From an uncultured Ruminococcus sp. (GTDB lineage: Bacteria; Bacillota; Clostridia; Oscillospirales; Ruminococcaceae): 13,278 bases of DNA. The notes under the pieces are model-generated. The model was not told where the DNA came from, did no database searches, and worked only from the letters and a program-made list of their open reading frames with translations. The stretch is taken from contig CAMWRL010000032.1 of assembly GCA_947176685.1 (NCBI GenBank), forward strand, positions 1 through 13,278. The letters run 5' to 3'. The translations under genes were made by a program, and so were the position numbers. Positions 1 through 7,762 of the stretch are shown here, piece by piece; position 1 is the stretch's first letter, and each line of letters starts with the position of its first letter.

Positions 1-1160
1 ATATTGATAATGAGTCAATAAGTTCGGGATTTCCGTCTTCTTTTATGCTGTAAATTAAATTTACTGTTGCACCTTCGTTGGCATATAACCTTAAAAGCTT
101 CTTTTCAGTACATATATATGCATTTTCTCCCCATTTTTCTGTTTTAATAAATTCTCCGTTTTTATAGACAAAGAGATTTGTATATGTACCTTTCAGATTT
201 TCTCCCTTTATGAAAAGCTCCGGTATATTGTCATTGTTTATGTCAACGTAGCTGTACTTTGGGTCAAGTAAATACGATTGTGCTGTTACAGCTTTTTTCA
301 TAGCAGAGTTTAGTGTTTCCTGCGGAACGGCTGTAGCAGTAGTTGCTGTCGTTGTTGTGGTTTTTGCTGTAGTCGTTGTAGTAGTAGTTGTTGTTGTGGT
401 TTTTGTTGTTGATGTGGTTGTACCTGTTGTAGTGGTTGTTGAGTTGATTTTGATGTAATCTGCGCTTACATAACCATAACTGTTGTTATATATGATATAG
501 TACCAGCCGCTGTTTTTACCCAGAATATTTATTTCGGCATTCTTTGGAATCAATGTAATAATGCTGTAATCAGTTCCTGCTCCGGTACGCATATTGAGAC
601 CTTCCGATTCTACATTTACATTACCTTTCTGAGGCTGTGAATAGTAAACCATATCTGCGGGAGCGTTCTGGATATTCGGATAATCCCCGTATAACTGTAC
701 CTGTGTGTACTTTGGTTCAGTCCACAACAAAACGTCATAATCTGACATTAGGGTTTTATATTCTACTTCGCTTATCTTTGAATCGTTGTGATAGTATTCC
801 AGATTATATATTGATAATGAGTCAATAAGTTCGGGATTTCCGTCTTCTTTTATGCTGTAAATCAGATTGACTGTTGCACCGTCTTTGACATATAATCTCA
901 GAAGATTTTTTTCAGCACATATATATGCCTTTTCTCCCCATTTTTCTGTTTCAATAAATTCTCCGTTTTTATAGACAAAGAGATTTGTATATGTTCCTTT
1001 CAGATTTTCACCCTTTATAAAAAGCTCCGGTATATTGTCGTTATTTACGTCAAAGTAGCTGTATCTCGGGTCAAGTAAATATGATTGTGCTGTTACAGCT
1101 TTTTTCATAGCAGAGTCGAGTTTTTCCTGCGGAATGGATGTAGCAGTAGTTGCTGTCGTT
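1..1160 (-). repeat. Direct tandem repeat inside the dockerin gene, period 807 bp (269 codons)
   Basis: Positions 1-345 align with 808-1160 at a constant offset of 807 bp and with few differences until the Thr linker, where the second copy is a few codons longer. The period is an exact multiple of three, so the frame is kept. The unit encodes a Thr-rich linker, the PQE-x-L-x-SAMKKAVTAQSYLLDP calcium-motif module and, in the complete copy, an SH3 domain. Only the start of the other copy is visible, so further copies may exist to the left. Confidence 0.9.
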
Positions 1161-2512
1161 GTTGTGGTTGTGGTTGTTGTCGTTTTTGCTGTTGTAGTGG
1201 TTGTAGTTGTTGTTTTAGTTGTTGTATTTGAAGTGCCTGTTGTGGTTGATTTATTATTTATAATATCAAGACCCGTCATATCACTCCATTCATATAAGGC
1301 TACAGACTTTCCGTAGTCCTTGAACTCTCCGGATGTGTTTTCATAAATGTTTTCAGCCGATATTTTTTTGCCGTCAAATGAAATCATCTGAACTGTCTGT
1401 TTCTTATCGTTTCGGTAGTCCTTGTAAAGTTTTCCGTCATTCTGAGTAAGTGTACTGTTTCCGGCTGGAATCTCTCCGACAAATATCATTGTATTGTCTG
1501 CAATACTGTAAAATTCATATTTGTCATCATCTTCATTTGGACCTCTTTCAATTATGAGTTCATATATTCCGTCATTGTCCATATCATATACGCTGTAATT
1601 ATGGAATAAATATTCGGACGAAATTTCACGGCGAACATCCTCAAACGTTTTGACAGCAGACACATATTCAGAATAGTCAACGGCTGACGGTATGGCGGTT
1701 GTGGTAGTAGTCGCAGTAGTTGTTGTTTTAGCTGTAGTGGTTGTCAATGTTGTTGTATCATCATTTATGCTGTCCCATGACGGATTTCCGCCTGTGGAAA
1801 GTTCGCTGTAATAGATAAGTACCATTGAAGCGTCAACAGCGTCAATCATGTCATCGTTGTTTACGTCGGCGGCAAGTTTCTGACGGCTGCTGAAAGTGCC
1901 TTGTTCATTTGTGGACAGCAGGGAGTATTCCGTAAGTATCATTGAAGCGTCAACAGCGTCAATAAAACCGTCAGAATTTACGTCGCCGAGCTGATAACCG
2001 TTAAGATGCAGGACTATTTTTTTCTGAGTTTCCGTTTCGGAAAGTACCTCCCATTGTTTTCCTGTATATTTATCATCGGCTTCAAATGTATATCTGTAGT
2101 CCAGAAAGCTGTCGGGATTGTCGTTGCCGTCCGGTACGTTGAAATTTTCAGTATAAGTTATGGTGTCATTGTATTCACTGCCCGTTACCGCAACGCTAAG
2201 GGTGTAATTTCTGTAATCGTCTTCTGTAGTGTCCCTGCCCTCGATGTTGAATGACAATGTACTGTTGCTCTCAATATTATCTTTTATGTAGTAGGGTTCA
2301 TCGGTAACTTCCGGAGAAGTAAAAGTAATTCTGATTTCCGCCGTTGTGTCTTTCGGAATATCAACTGTTATTCTGCCGTTTACGTCATTGCTGTTGAAAT
2401 GCTCATAGACAGGAGTTATATTATTTTCTTCTGCAAACGCAGTTTCTGCCGGACTGATAACTGTCATTACAGATAATGCAAATGCCGAAAGAAATGAAGT
2501 TGTTTTTTTCAT
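1..2512 (-). CDS. Secreted dockerin protein with Thr-rich linkers, SH3 domain and long tandem repeats (partial, C-terminus off the window)
   Basis: The reading frame is open from an ATG at 2512 to the window edge (837 codons seen, no stop). The start has an AAAGGA ribosome site overlapping the end of the upstream gene. Residues 1-27 form a signal peptide (basic MKK, hydrophobic core, cleavage after TAFA). Residues about 35-170 look like a beta-rich domain of unknown family. Residues 176-238 are a type I dockerin: two calcium loops (GDVNSDG..D and ADVNNDD..D), each followed by AVDASM; the second loop has Asp where Gly is usual. After it come three threonine-rich linkers (about 252-276, 422-459, 691-728). 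They separate modules containing a D-x-D-N-D-G-I-x-E-L or D-V-N-N-D-N-I-P-E-L calcium/VCBS-like motif and, at 630-689, a bacterial SH3 domain (LNMRTGAGTDY...YGYVSADYI). The last module starts a near-copy of the preceding one. Likely exported and cohesin-attached; the SH3 may touch the cell wall. No catalytic domain is visible in the part shown. Last gene of the operon in this window. Confidence 0.9.
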   Translation of the reverse strand, partial: MKKTTSFLSAFALSVMTVISPAETAFAEENNITPVYEHFNSNDVNGRITVDIPKDTTAEIRITFTSPEVTDEPYYIKDNIESNSTLSFNIEGRDTTEDDYRNYTLSVAVTGSEYNDTITYTENFNVPDGNDNPDSFLDYRYTFEADDKYTGKQWEVLSETETQKKIVLHLNGYQLGDVNSDGFIDAVDASMILTEYSLLSTNEQGTFSSRQKLAADVNNDDMIDAVDASMVLIYYSELSTGGNPSWDSINDDTTTLTTTTAKTTTTATTTTTAIPSAVDYSEYVSAVKTFEDVRREISSEYLFHNYSVYDMDNDGIYELIIERGPNEDDDKYEFYSIADNTMIFVGEIPAGNSTLTQNDGKLYKDYRNDKKQTVQMISFDGKKISAENIYENTSGEFKDYGKSVALYEWSDMTGLDIINNKSTTTGTSNTTTKTTTTTTTTAKTTTTTTTTTTATTATSIPQEKLDSAMKKAVTAQSYLLDPRYSYFDVNNDNIPELFIKGENLKGTYTNLFVYKNGEFIETEKWGEKAYICAEKNLLRLYVKDGATVNLIYSIKEDGNPELIDSLSIYNLEYYHNDSKISEVEYKTLMSDYDVLLWTEPKYTQVQLYGDYPNIQNAPADMVYYSQPQKGNVNVESEGLNMRTGAGTDYSIITLIPKNAEINILGKNSGWYYIIYNNSYGYVSADYIKINSTTTTTGTTTSTTKTTTTTTTTTTTAKTTTTTATTATAVPQETLNSAMKKAVTAQSYLLDPKYSYVDINNDNIPELFIKGENLKGTYTNLFVYKNGEFIKTEKWGENAYICTEKKLLRLYANEGATVNLIYSIKEDGNPELIDSLSI

Positions 2513-2527
2513 AAAATTAATCCTTTC

Positions 2528-3922
2528 TTATTGTGACGAAACCGCTGTGCCGTCATCATTTATGGATACTATTGTTATGTTGTCCGCAGTAACGCCGGAG
2601 TCTTTGGGAATGTACAGCGAAAAACCGTTGTCACTTGATTCGCCGTCACGTTCAAGCAGCTTGTCTTCAAAGGCGTTGAATGCCCTGTAAGTCACGCCGT
2701 TGGCTGTTACAAAAATTCTGGTATTGTTTCCGGTAAAGAATTTGTCACTCAGTTCGCCGAAAATATGTAAATAGTTACCGTTTTCCTGCTGACTTATGAT
2801 TGTGTCATCGCAGACTGTAAGATTTTTTATATTCAGACTGTCCACAACCGGAGCAGGCATCAACGGTGCATATTTCTGTAAGTTCGGAATATTGCGTTCG
2901 ACTATTTCAAGTATAACAGTATCTGCACTGTCGTTTCCAATATTGTCAAGACGATACGGAACGGTTCTTGTAAATTCAGCATTTCCGAAACACTCAGCCA
3001 GAAACGGCAGTATAGCTTCTCCGTAGGAATCACGGAACATCAATAAATTACCGTCTTTTCCGGCGCAGAAAGTCTTTATTGACATATCATCAAAACTTCT
3101 GAAAAGTCCAAGATACTGATAGCTGAATTTATAGTCACTGTAAACCTGACTGTCATCAGCTTTACCGGTCGGGTAAATCATGTCTGCCAAATCGCCTTTG
3201 CGGTCGTTGCGGACTGTCCAGTTGCCGGACGGGCATTTTTGCCTATCAAGCATTTCCATAAGTTTTGCGTGACCTGCGTAAGCTCCTAAATTATTCCAGT
3301 GAGTGTCTTTCTTGTGGTAAAGCGGAATATTTGATTCAGTATTCAGAATAACTTTCTTCATATCGCAGTACGGGAAATTTTCCACGAAACTTTCAGAAAG
3401 TCTTTCATAGTTGCCGGAGTTTCCGGCGGGACGATAGTTAGACGGCATATACTCCGGATATACTGAGTTTTTATTCGGCGCAACCGTGAATATGAATTTT
3501 ACATTATTCTGGTTGCAGTAGTCGTTGATTATTTCAAGGTTGTTTTTGATATTATTTATTCCTCTGTCGCTGAGGGTGTCTTTATTTAAGAAATCGTTTA
3601 CTGTTTCGCCGTAGTATAACCAGCCGTCTTTTCCAACGATTACGTCATTGTTGGACGAAGTACCCAAGACCTTTGATTTGAAATAGCCGTCCAGCGTTAC
3701 AAGCTGCTGACGAAATGCAAAATGTTCTGAAAAGTAAGTTTCAAATTCGTTGAAATATTCAAAGTTAAGTTTTCCGTCATCTGTTTTTATCTTCGGGACT
3801 TCTGACAACTTGCGCTTTTCTGTAGAAGTGTCGCTTCTGATAAAGGGCATAAGCACGGACGGCACAAGGCATATTCCAACAAATACCGCTGAATATATTT
3901 TATATAGTATATTTTTATTCAT
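2528..3922 (-). CDS. AlgJ/AlgX/DHHW-type SGNH-like acyltransferase partner protein
   Basis: 464 residues. An N-terminal membrane anchor or uncleaved signal (about 8-28) puts the rest outside the cell. The VGKDGWLYYGE segment (96-106) is the typical entry into AlgJ/AlgX-like SGNH domains. The expected catalytic parts are present: D206-T-H208-W (the DHHW-like Asp/His block, in YHKKDTHWNNLGAY) and the nucleophile block FRDSYGE with Ser299. Family knowledge: such proteins work with an MBOAT membrane protein that passes an acyl group across the membrane, and the SGNH protein places it on an extracellular polysaccharide or other polymer. The MBOAT gene lies directly upstream with an 11-bp gap, and this gene's GGAGG ribosome site (3928-3932) reaches within a few bases of that gene's stop codon, which suggests coupled translation. 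The C-terminal 100 residues are beta-rich and unassigned. The substrate is unknown; acetyl is the most likely group by family precedent. Confidence 0.88.
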   Translation of the reverse strand: MNKNILYKIYSAVFVGICLVPSVLMPFIRSDTSTEKRKLSEVPKIKTDDGKLNFEYFNEFETYFSEHFAFRQQLVTLDGYFKSKVLGTSSNNDVIVGKDGWLYYGETVNDFLNKDTLSDRGINNIKNNLEIINDYCNQNNVKFIFTVAPNKNSVYPEYMPSNYRPAGNSGNYERLSESFVENFPYCDMKKVILNTESNIPLYHKKDTHWNNLGAYAGHAKLMEMLDRQKCPSGNWTVRNDRKGDLADMIYPTGKADDSQVYSDYKFSYQYLGLFRSFDDMSIKTFCAGKDGNLLMFRDSYGEAILPFLAECFGNAEFTRTVPYRLDNIGNDSADTVILEIVERNIPNLQKYAPLMPAPVVDSLNIKNLTVCDDTIISQQENGNYLHIFGELSDKFFTGNNTRIFVTANGVTYRAFNAFEDKLLERDGESSDNGFSLYIPKDSGVTADNITIVSINDDGTAVSSQ

Positions 3923-3933
3923 AAGTACCTCCG

Positions 3934-5337
3934 TCAGAATCTGAAATAAATAAAAGGGTTATAAGATGCGGACGAAAGTGTCATTATACATACAAGCAAT
4001 AGTATAATCGATATTATATAAGAAAACGCTTCACCTGCTGAAGCAACTTTCCGAGGGACTTTTTTATGTAAGGTCTGCCATACGGGTGTCGAAAATATAC
4101 ATGCAAGCACAAGCATTACAATATACATAGGCGTAAGCTGCAACAGGAACAGAGATGTATTTTCGGGTGAGTTTCCGGACAGACTGAACATTTTTCCGAT
4201 ATATCTGCACGCAATGGACAGATTGTCAGCCCTGAAAAATACAAACGCAAGCAGTGTCACAAGGAGTGTGTATATATGCCTCAATGGTCTGAACCACTTT
4301 TGTGTATTCAGAATCCCGTATGATTCGAGCATCATAAATAAACCGTTTATAAGTCCCCACACTATGAAGTTGAGACTTGCACCGTGCCACAGTCCCGTGC
4401 AGAAAAATACAAACAGTTTATTCAAAGCGGTACGGATATTGCCTTTTCTGTTGCCGCCAAGCGGTATATATAAATACTCCTTAAACCATGTCGAGACTGA
4501 AATATGCCATCTTCGCCAAAATTCCTGCATACTTGCGGATATGTAGGGATAGTTGAAGTTTTCAAGGAAATCAAAACCGAACATTTTTCCGAGACCGATA
4601 GCCATGTCGCTGTAACCGCTGAAGTCAAAGTAAATCTGCATCATATACGAAAACGCTCCCAGCCATGCAAGCGGTAATGAAAGACCGTTCACATCAAGAC
4701 CGTACACATAGTCCGCTGTAACAGCCATAGTGTTGGCAATAAGCAGCTTTTTTGACAGTCCGGTTATAAAACGCCTTATACCCTGAGCTGTTTTTTCGGG
4801 AGTGACAGTGCGCTTGTCAATCTGGTCTGCAAAATCATAGTATTTAACAATAGGACCGGCAACAAGCTGCGGAAAAAACGTTATGTATAATGCAAGTTTA
4901 TAGATATTTTTCTGAATGTACTGCGGCTGTTTGTAAGCGTCAATGACATATGACATTGCCTGAAACGTATAGAATGATATTCCGACAGGCAGGGCAATGT
5001 CCGGAATACTCATACTTAAAAACGGCAGACGGTCAAGCATTTCCGCACCGAATCCGGCATACTTGAAGATTCCCAGCATAAGCAGATTGGCGGTTATACT
5101 GATGATTAAAACTGTTTTTCTGTATTTGTTTCTGCTTTTCATAGAAATACCAAAAATATAGTTCATGATTATCGAAACAATCATCAGTATTATAGCTTTT
5201 GGTTCGCCGTAGGTGTAGAAAGCAAGACTGAATATCAACAAAAGTATATTTTTGGCGGTGACTGTCGGTATAATGCGGTAAAGCACATATACCGATGTCA
5301 TGAATATAAACAGGAATACGGGACTGCTGAATACCAA
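3934..5337 (-). CDS. MBOAT family membrane O-acyltransferase (AlgI/DltB-like)
   Basis: 467 residues, polytopic, with many hydrophobic segments. Clear MBOAT signatures are present: LPVGISFYTFQAMSYVID (116-133), FFPQLVAGPI (154-163), QIYFDFSGYSDMAIG (234-248), the EFWRRWHISVSTWFKEYLYI block (272-291) and GLWHGASLNFIVWG (315-328). In the last, H318 corresponds to the invariant MBOAT catalytic histidine. Length and order match AlgI/PatA-type proteins, which move acyl groups from a cytoplasmic donor through the membrane. The start is a TTG at 5337; it is supported by a perfect AGGAGG seven bases upstream and by MVFSS..FLF, a common N-terminus in this family. It lies 15 bp after the lipoprotein gene and 11 bp before its SGNH partner, so the pair is almost certainly one functional unit. 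DltB is less likely because no dltA, dltC or dltD is present. Confidence 0.93.
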   Translation of the reverse strand: MVFSSPVFLFIFMTSVYVLYRIIPTVTAKNILLLIFSLAFYTYGEPKAIILMIVSIIMNYIFGISMKSRNKYRKTVLIISITANLLMLGIFKYAGFGAEMLDRLPFLSMSIPDIALPVGISFYTFQAMSYVIDAYKQPQYIQKNIYKLALYITFFPQLVAGPIVKYYDFADQIDKRTVTPEKTAQGIRRFITGLSKKLLIANTMAVTADYVYGLDVNGLSLPLAWLGAFSYMMQIYFDFSGYSDMAIGLGKMFGFDFLENFNYPYISASMQEFWRRWHISVSTWFKEYLYIPLGGNRKGNIRTALNKLFVFFCTGLWHGASLNFIVWGLINGLFMMLESYGILNTQKWFRPLRHIYTLLVTLLAFVFFRADNLSIACRYIGKMFSLSGNSPENTSLFLLQLTPMYIVMLVLACIFSTPVWQTLHKKVPRKVASAGEAFSYIISIILLLVCIMTLSSASYNPFIYFRF

Positions 5338-5352
5338 GTTACTGCCTCCTTT

Positions 5353-6141
5353 TTATATGGGAGTGTAGAAGAATATTGATATTACAGTATTGTCATCGCC
5401 GTATTGTATATCCATTTCGTTGTCGCCGGAAGTGTATATAATCATATTTCCGCTTGGTGTACCTTCACCATAAGCGGCTTCAACGTCTTCACGGGTACTG
5501 CCGATTTTTATACCCCTGTCGGTTTCATAATTTCCTCCGGTTATGTTGATAAGGAATATATATTCGCTGTCACCGTCAACGTAACACTCTATTTCAAGTC
5601 CGTCATACTGGTAAATTTTATCGTCATGTCCGTTTGTAAGGCAGGCTGCACCGCCTCCGGTGTGATTCGGAGTGCCGAGAGCTGATATTATTCCGGAAGC
5701 GTCAGTCAACAGGTCTTCCATTTTGAATCTTACCGTTTCTGACTGGTCGGTTTGAGCAGGGGCTTCGGTAGGAGCGGGTGTTTCTTCGATTGGTGCTTCT
5801 GTAGGAACTTCATTTTCAGTTGGCTGGTTGTTTAAGTCTGGTTGTGTTGTTGCTTCTTCCTGAGAGGTTTCAGCAGCTACGGAAGTAGTTGTTTCTGCCT
5901 CTTCGGCTTCGGACGACTGTACAGTTGTAGTTGTATCGGTTTCAGTGTCGGAAACCGTAGTTAAAGTAGTTGTTGAAGATTCGGTTGTCGTTTCTTCTTC
6001 GGCGGACGTTTCTTTAGTAGCGGTTACTTCATCGCTGAGCGAAATGCTTACAGAATCGTCTGTTGAATCTTCCTTTCCGCATGAAACACCCGAAAGTGCA
6101 AGAAGTGCTGCGGTTGCAATTAATAAAGCTTTTGAGTTCAT
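5353..6141 (-). CDS. Lipoprotein with Thr/Glu/Pro-rich stalk and C-terminal BLIP/SmpA-like domain
   Basis: 262 residues. A short signal peptide ends in a lipobox-like LSGVSC, with Cys21 as the lipidated residue; Gly at -3 makes the box slightly atypical. Residues about 24-135 are low complexity (Thr, Glu, Ser, then Pro-Thr-Glu-Ala repeats), a flexible stalk through the wall. Residues about 137-262 are a folded domain with the motif RGIKIGSTREDVEAAYG (209-225), which is characteristic of small two-repeat domains of the BLIP/SmpA type; C167 and C186 could form a disulfide. The start at 6141 has a GGAGG site. It is 27 bp from the transglutaminase-like gene and 15 bp from the MBOAT gene, so it belongs to the same transcript. 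The function is not known. As an inference, it could be an outer-face accessory or protein-binding subunit for the acyltransferase pair. Confidence 0.85.
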   Translation of the reverse strand: MNSKALLIATAALLALSGVSCGKEDSTDDSVSISLSDEVTATKETSAEEETTTESSTTTLTTVSDTETDTTTTVQSSEAEEAETTTSVAAETSQEEATTQPDLNNQPTENEVPTEAPIEETPAPTEAPAQTDQSETVRFKMEDLLTDASGIISALGTPNHTGGGAACLTNGHDDKIYQYDGLEIECYVDGDSEYIFLINITGGNYETDRGIKIGSTREDVEAAYGEGTPSGNMIIYTSGDNEMDIQYGDDNTVISIFFYTPI

Positions 6142-6168
6142 AATAAATTTTCCTCCGTTAATATATGA

Positions 6169-7659
6169 TTATCTGTATGTCGGGTAAACATAGTTATAGA
6201 ATGTGTAATTTCTGGCTTGCAGATAACTGAAGTCCACCTGAAAGAATCCGTTGCAGGTATCAATGCATGTCCAGTAACCGTTGATTTTGATTTCGTTCCA
6301 GTAATGCTCGCCTGTACCTGTTCCCGTACCGTGGACTATTCTTGATTCCCAGCCGGCTTGTCTGTAAAGTACGTCCGTAATAGCCGCAAAGTAGTAACAT
6401 ACCACAAAGCGGTTATTGAAAGCGTAGTCTGCAAAATACGACCAGCCTATTGCTTCAATCTGCGCCTGAGATTTGGTTTCTTCCATGTGCTGGTATCTGT
6501 TGTTGCTTCTTACGTAGTTGTAAATAGCCTCCGTACTTGTGCCGATTTGCGCAATTACTGAATTAGCCCTCTGCTGTACTGCTGAAAGAGTCATTACTTT
6601 TCCGTCTTCACCGATAACTTTTCCGTCAATAGTAGTGTTTGTTTCCATTATTCCGTAATTATTGAAAAAATATTCATCGCCGTCAATGGTATGCCAGCCA
6701 AGAGCCATTTTGCCGTCAGGCAGGAAATAACATTGATGATTGTTTACAGTCTGCCAGCCGGCAAGCATAACGCCTGTATCGTCAAAAAGATATGTTCCGT
6801 CGCCGTCTATCGAGACAAGACCCGTAGCACGGGTGCAGTCTTCATTGAAATAGTAGGGGTTGCCGTCTATCTGTTGCCAGCCCGTGAGACATACACCGTC
6901 TTCGCCGCTGTAGTAAACATTATCATCTTTTGATGTTGCCCAGTCGGAAACACGCAAAGCACCGTCTGTTTCCGAAAAGAAATATTTTTTTCCGTCTATA
7001 TCGGTTATGCCCCGTGACATAACACCGTCTTCCTTGAAATAATGTGTATAGCCGTAAATGTCATGCCAGCCTGTGAGGGCTTTTCCGTCTTCGCCTAAAT
7101 AGAATACTTCATCATTATCGCCCTCAACGAAACCGTCCGTAAGCATATAGCCGGAATTTCCGTCAAAACAGTATGTATCGCCGTCAATAGAAGTTTTTCC
7201 GACTGCAAGTGTACCGTCTTCATTTATGTAATAGGTTTTTCCGTCAGATTCCGTAAAGCCCTGTTCTGTGATTTCCTCGCCCTTATCGGACATAAGATGT
7301 GCTGTGTCGTCATCGTCCTTGAAAAATCCGGTAACTTTGCCGTTTTCGGAATCAATGTAATATTCCTTTCCGCAGTAGTCAACCCAGCCGGATACGGGTT
7401 TTCCGGTTTTGGGGTCAAAGTACTTTCTTTGTCCGCCGACTGTCCTCCAGCCTGTTTTTAGTACACCATTGGCAGAAAAAAGGTATTTTTCGCCGTCAAT
7501 TTCCTGTTCTCCGGTGAGGGGATTTCCGTCTTCCGCATAGTAGAATATGCGGTTGTTTTCGTCAGTTGACCAGTCAGCATATACCGTTGACGGTACTGCG
7601 GACATTATACCCAATACCGTCATTAAAGTACATACTGTAAATTTTTTGTTTGTCTTCAT
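6169..7659 (-). CDS. Secreted cell-wall-binding-repeat protein with C-terminal transglutaminase-like domain
   Basis: 496 residues. The signal peptide is cleaved after TVYA (residue 28). Residues about 30-355 are a run of roughly 20-25-residue aromatic/glycine repeats (GW..IDG..YYF..DG.M.TG type), the choline- or glucan-binding repeat family used for non-covalent attachment to wall polymers or carbohydrates. Residues about 360-496 carry a transglutaminase-like (papain-fold) domain with a complete candidate triad: Cys421 in RFVVCYYFA, His452 in GEHYWNEI and Asp467 in CIDTCNG. In this superfamily the triad serves as protease, amidase or crosslinking enzyme, so the actual reaction cannot be chosen from sequence. 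AGGAAA lies before the ATG at 7659. It is the first gene of the five-gene run, 103 bp downstream of the lipid kinase gene with no obvious terminator between them. A weak promoter is possible in that gap. Confidence 0.9.
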   Translation of the reverse strand: MKTNKKFTVCTLMTVLGIMSAVPSTVYADWSTDENNRIFYYAEDGNPLTGEQEIDGEKYLFSANGVLKTGWRTVGGQRKYFDPKTGKPVSGWVDYCGKEYYIDSENGKVTGFFKDDDDTAHLMSDKGEEITEQGFTESDGKTYYINEDGTLAVGKTSIDGDTYCFDGNSGYMLTDGFVEGDNDEVFYLGEDGKALTGWHDIYGYTHYFKEDGVMSRGITDIDGKKYFFSETDGALRVSDWATSKDDNVYYSGEDGVCLTGWQQIDGNPYYFNEDCTRATGLVSIDGDGTYLFDDTGVMLAGWQTVNNHQCYFLPDGKMALGWHTIDGDEYFFNNYGIMETNTTIDGKVIGEDGKVMTLSAVQQRANSVIAQIGTSTEAIYNYVRSNNRYQHMEETKSQAQIEAIGWSYFADYAFNNRFVVCYYFAAITDVLYRQAGWESRIVHGTGTGTGEHYWNEIKINGYWTCIDTCNGFFQVDFSYLQARNYTFYNYVYPTYR

Positions 7660-7728
7660 AGGATTTTCCTTTCTTTTTTTATTTCAGTAAATATATTCGT
7701 ATAGCTGTTTTATAAAGGGACATTTTTT

Positions 7729-7757
7729 ATTATAAAAATATTGCGTGAAAAACAGTA
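7729..7757 (-). promoter_or_regulatory. Weak candidate promoter for the surface operon
   Basis: A TATAAT -10 hexamer is present on the minus strand (7734 to 7729), 70 bp upstream of the transglutaminase-like gene. At 17 bp spacing the -35 reads TACTGT, which is a poor match, and no extended TG is present. The region is A/T-rich, so a chance match is quite possible. The alternative is read-through from the lipid kinase promoter. Confidence 0.25.
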
Positions 7758-7762
7758 GATTT

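Noticed and set aside
1134..1316. Plus-strand valine-rich open frame
   Set aside because: It is the mirror of the threonine-codon array in the dockerin gene (ACN read as NGT); it has no ribosome site and no family resemblance.
5945..6187. Plus-strand frame rich in Val and Ser
   Set aside because: It is the shadow of the Thr/Glu-rich stalk of the lipoprotein and its start lies inside that gene.
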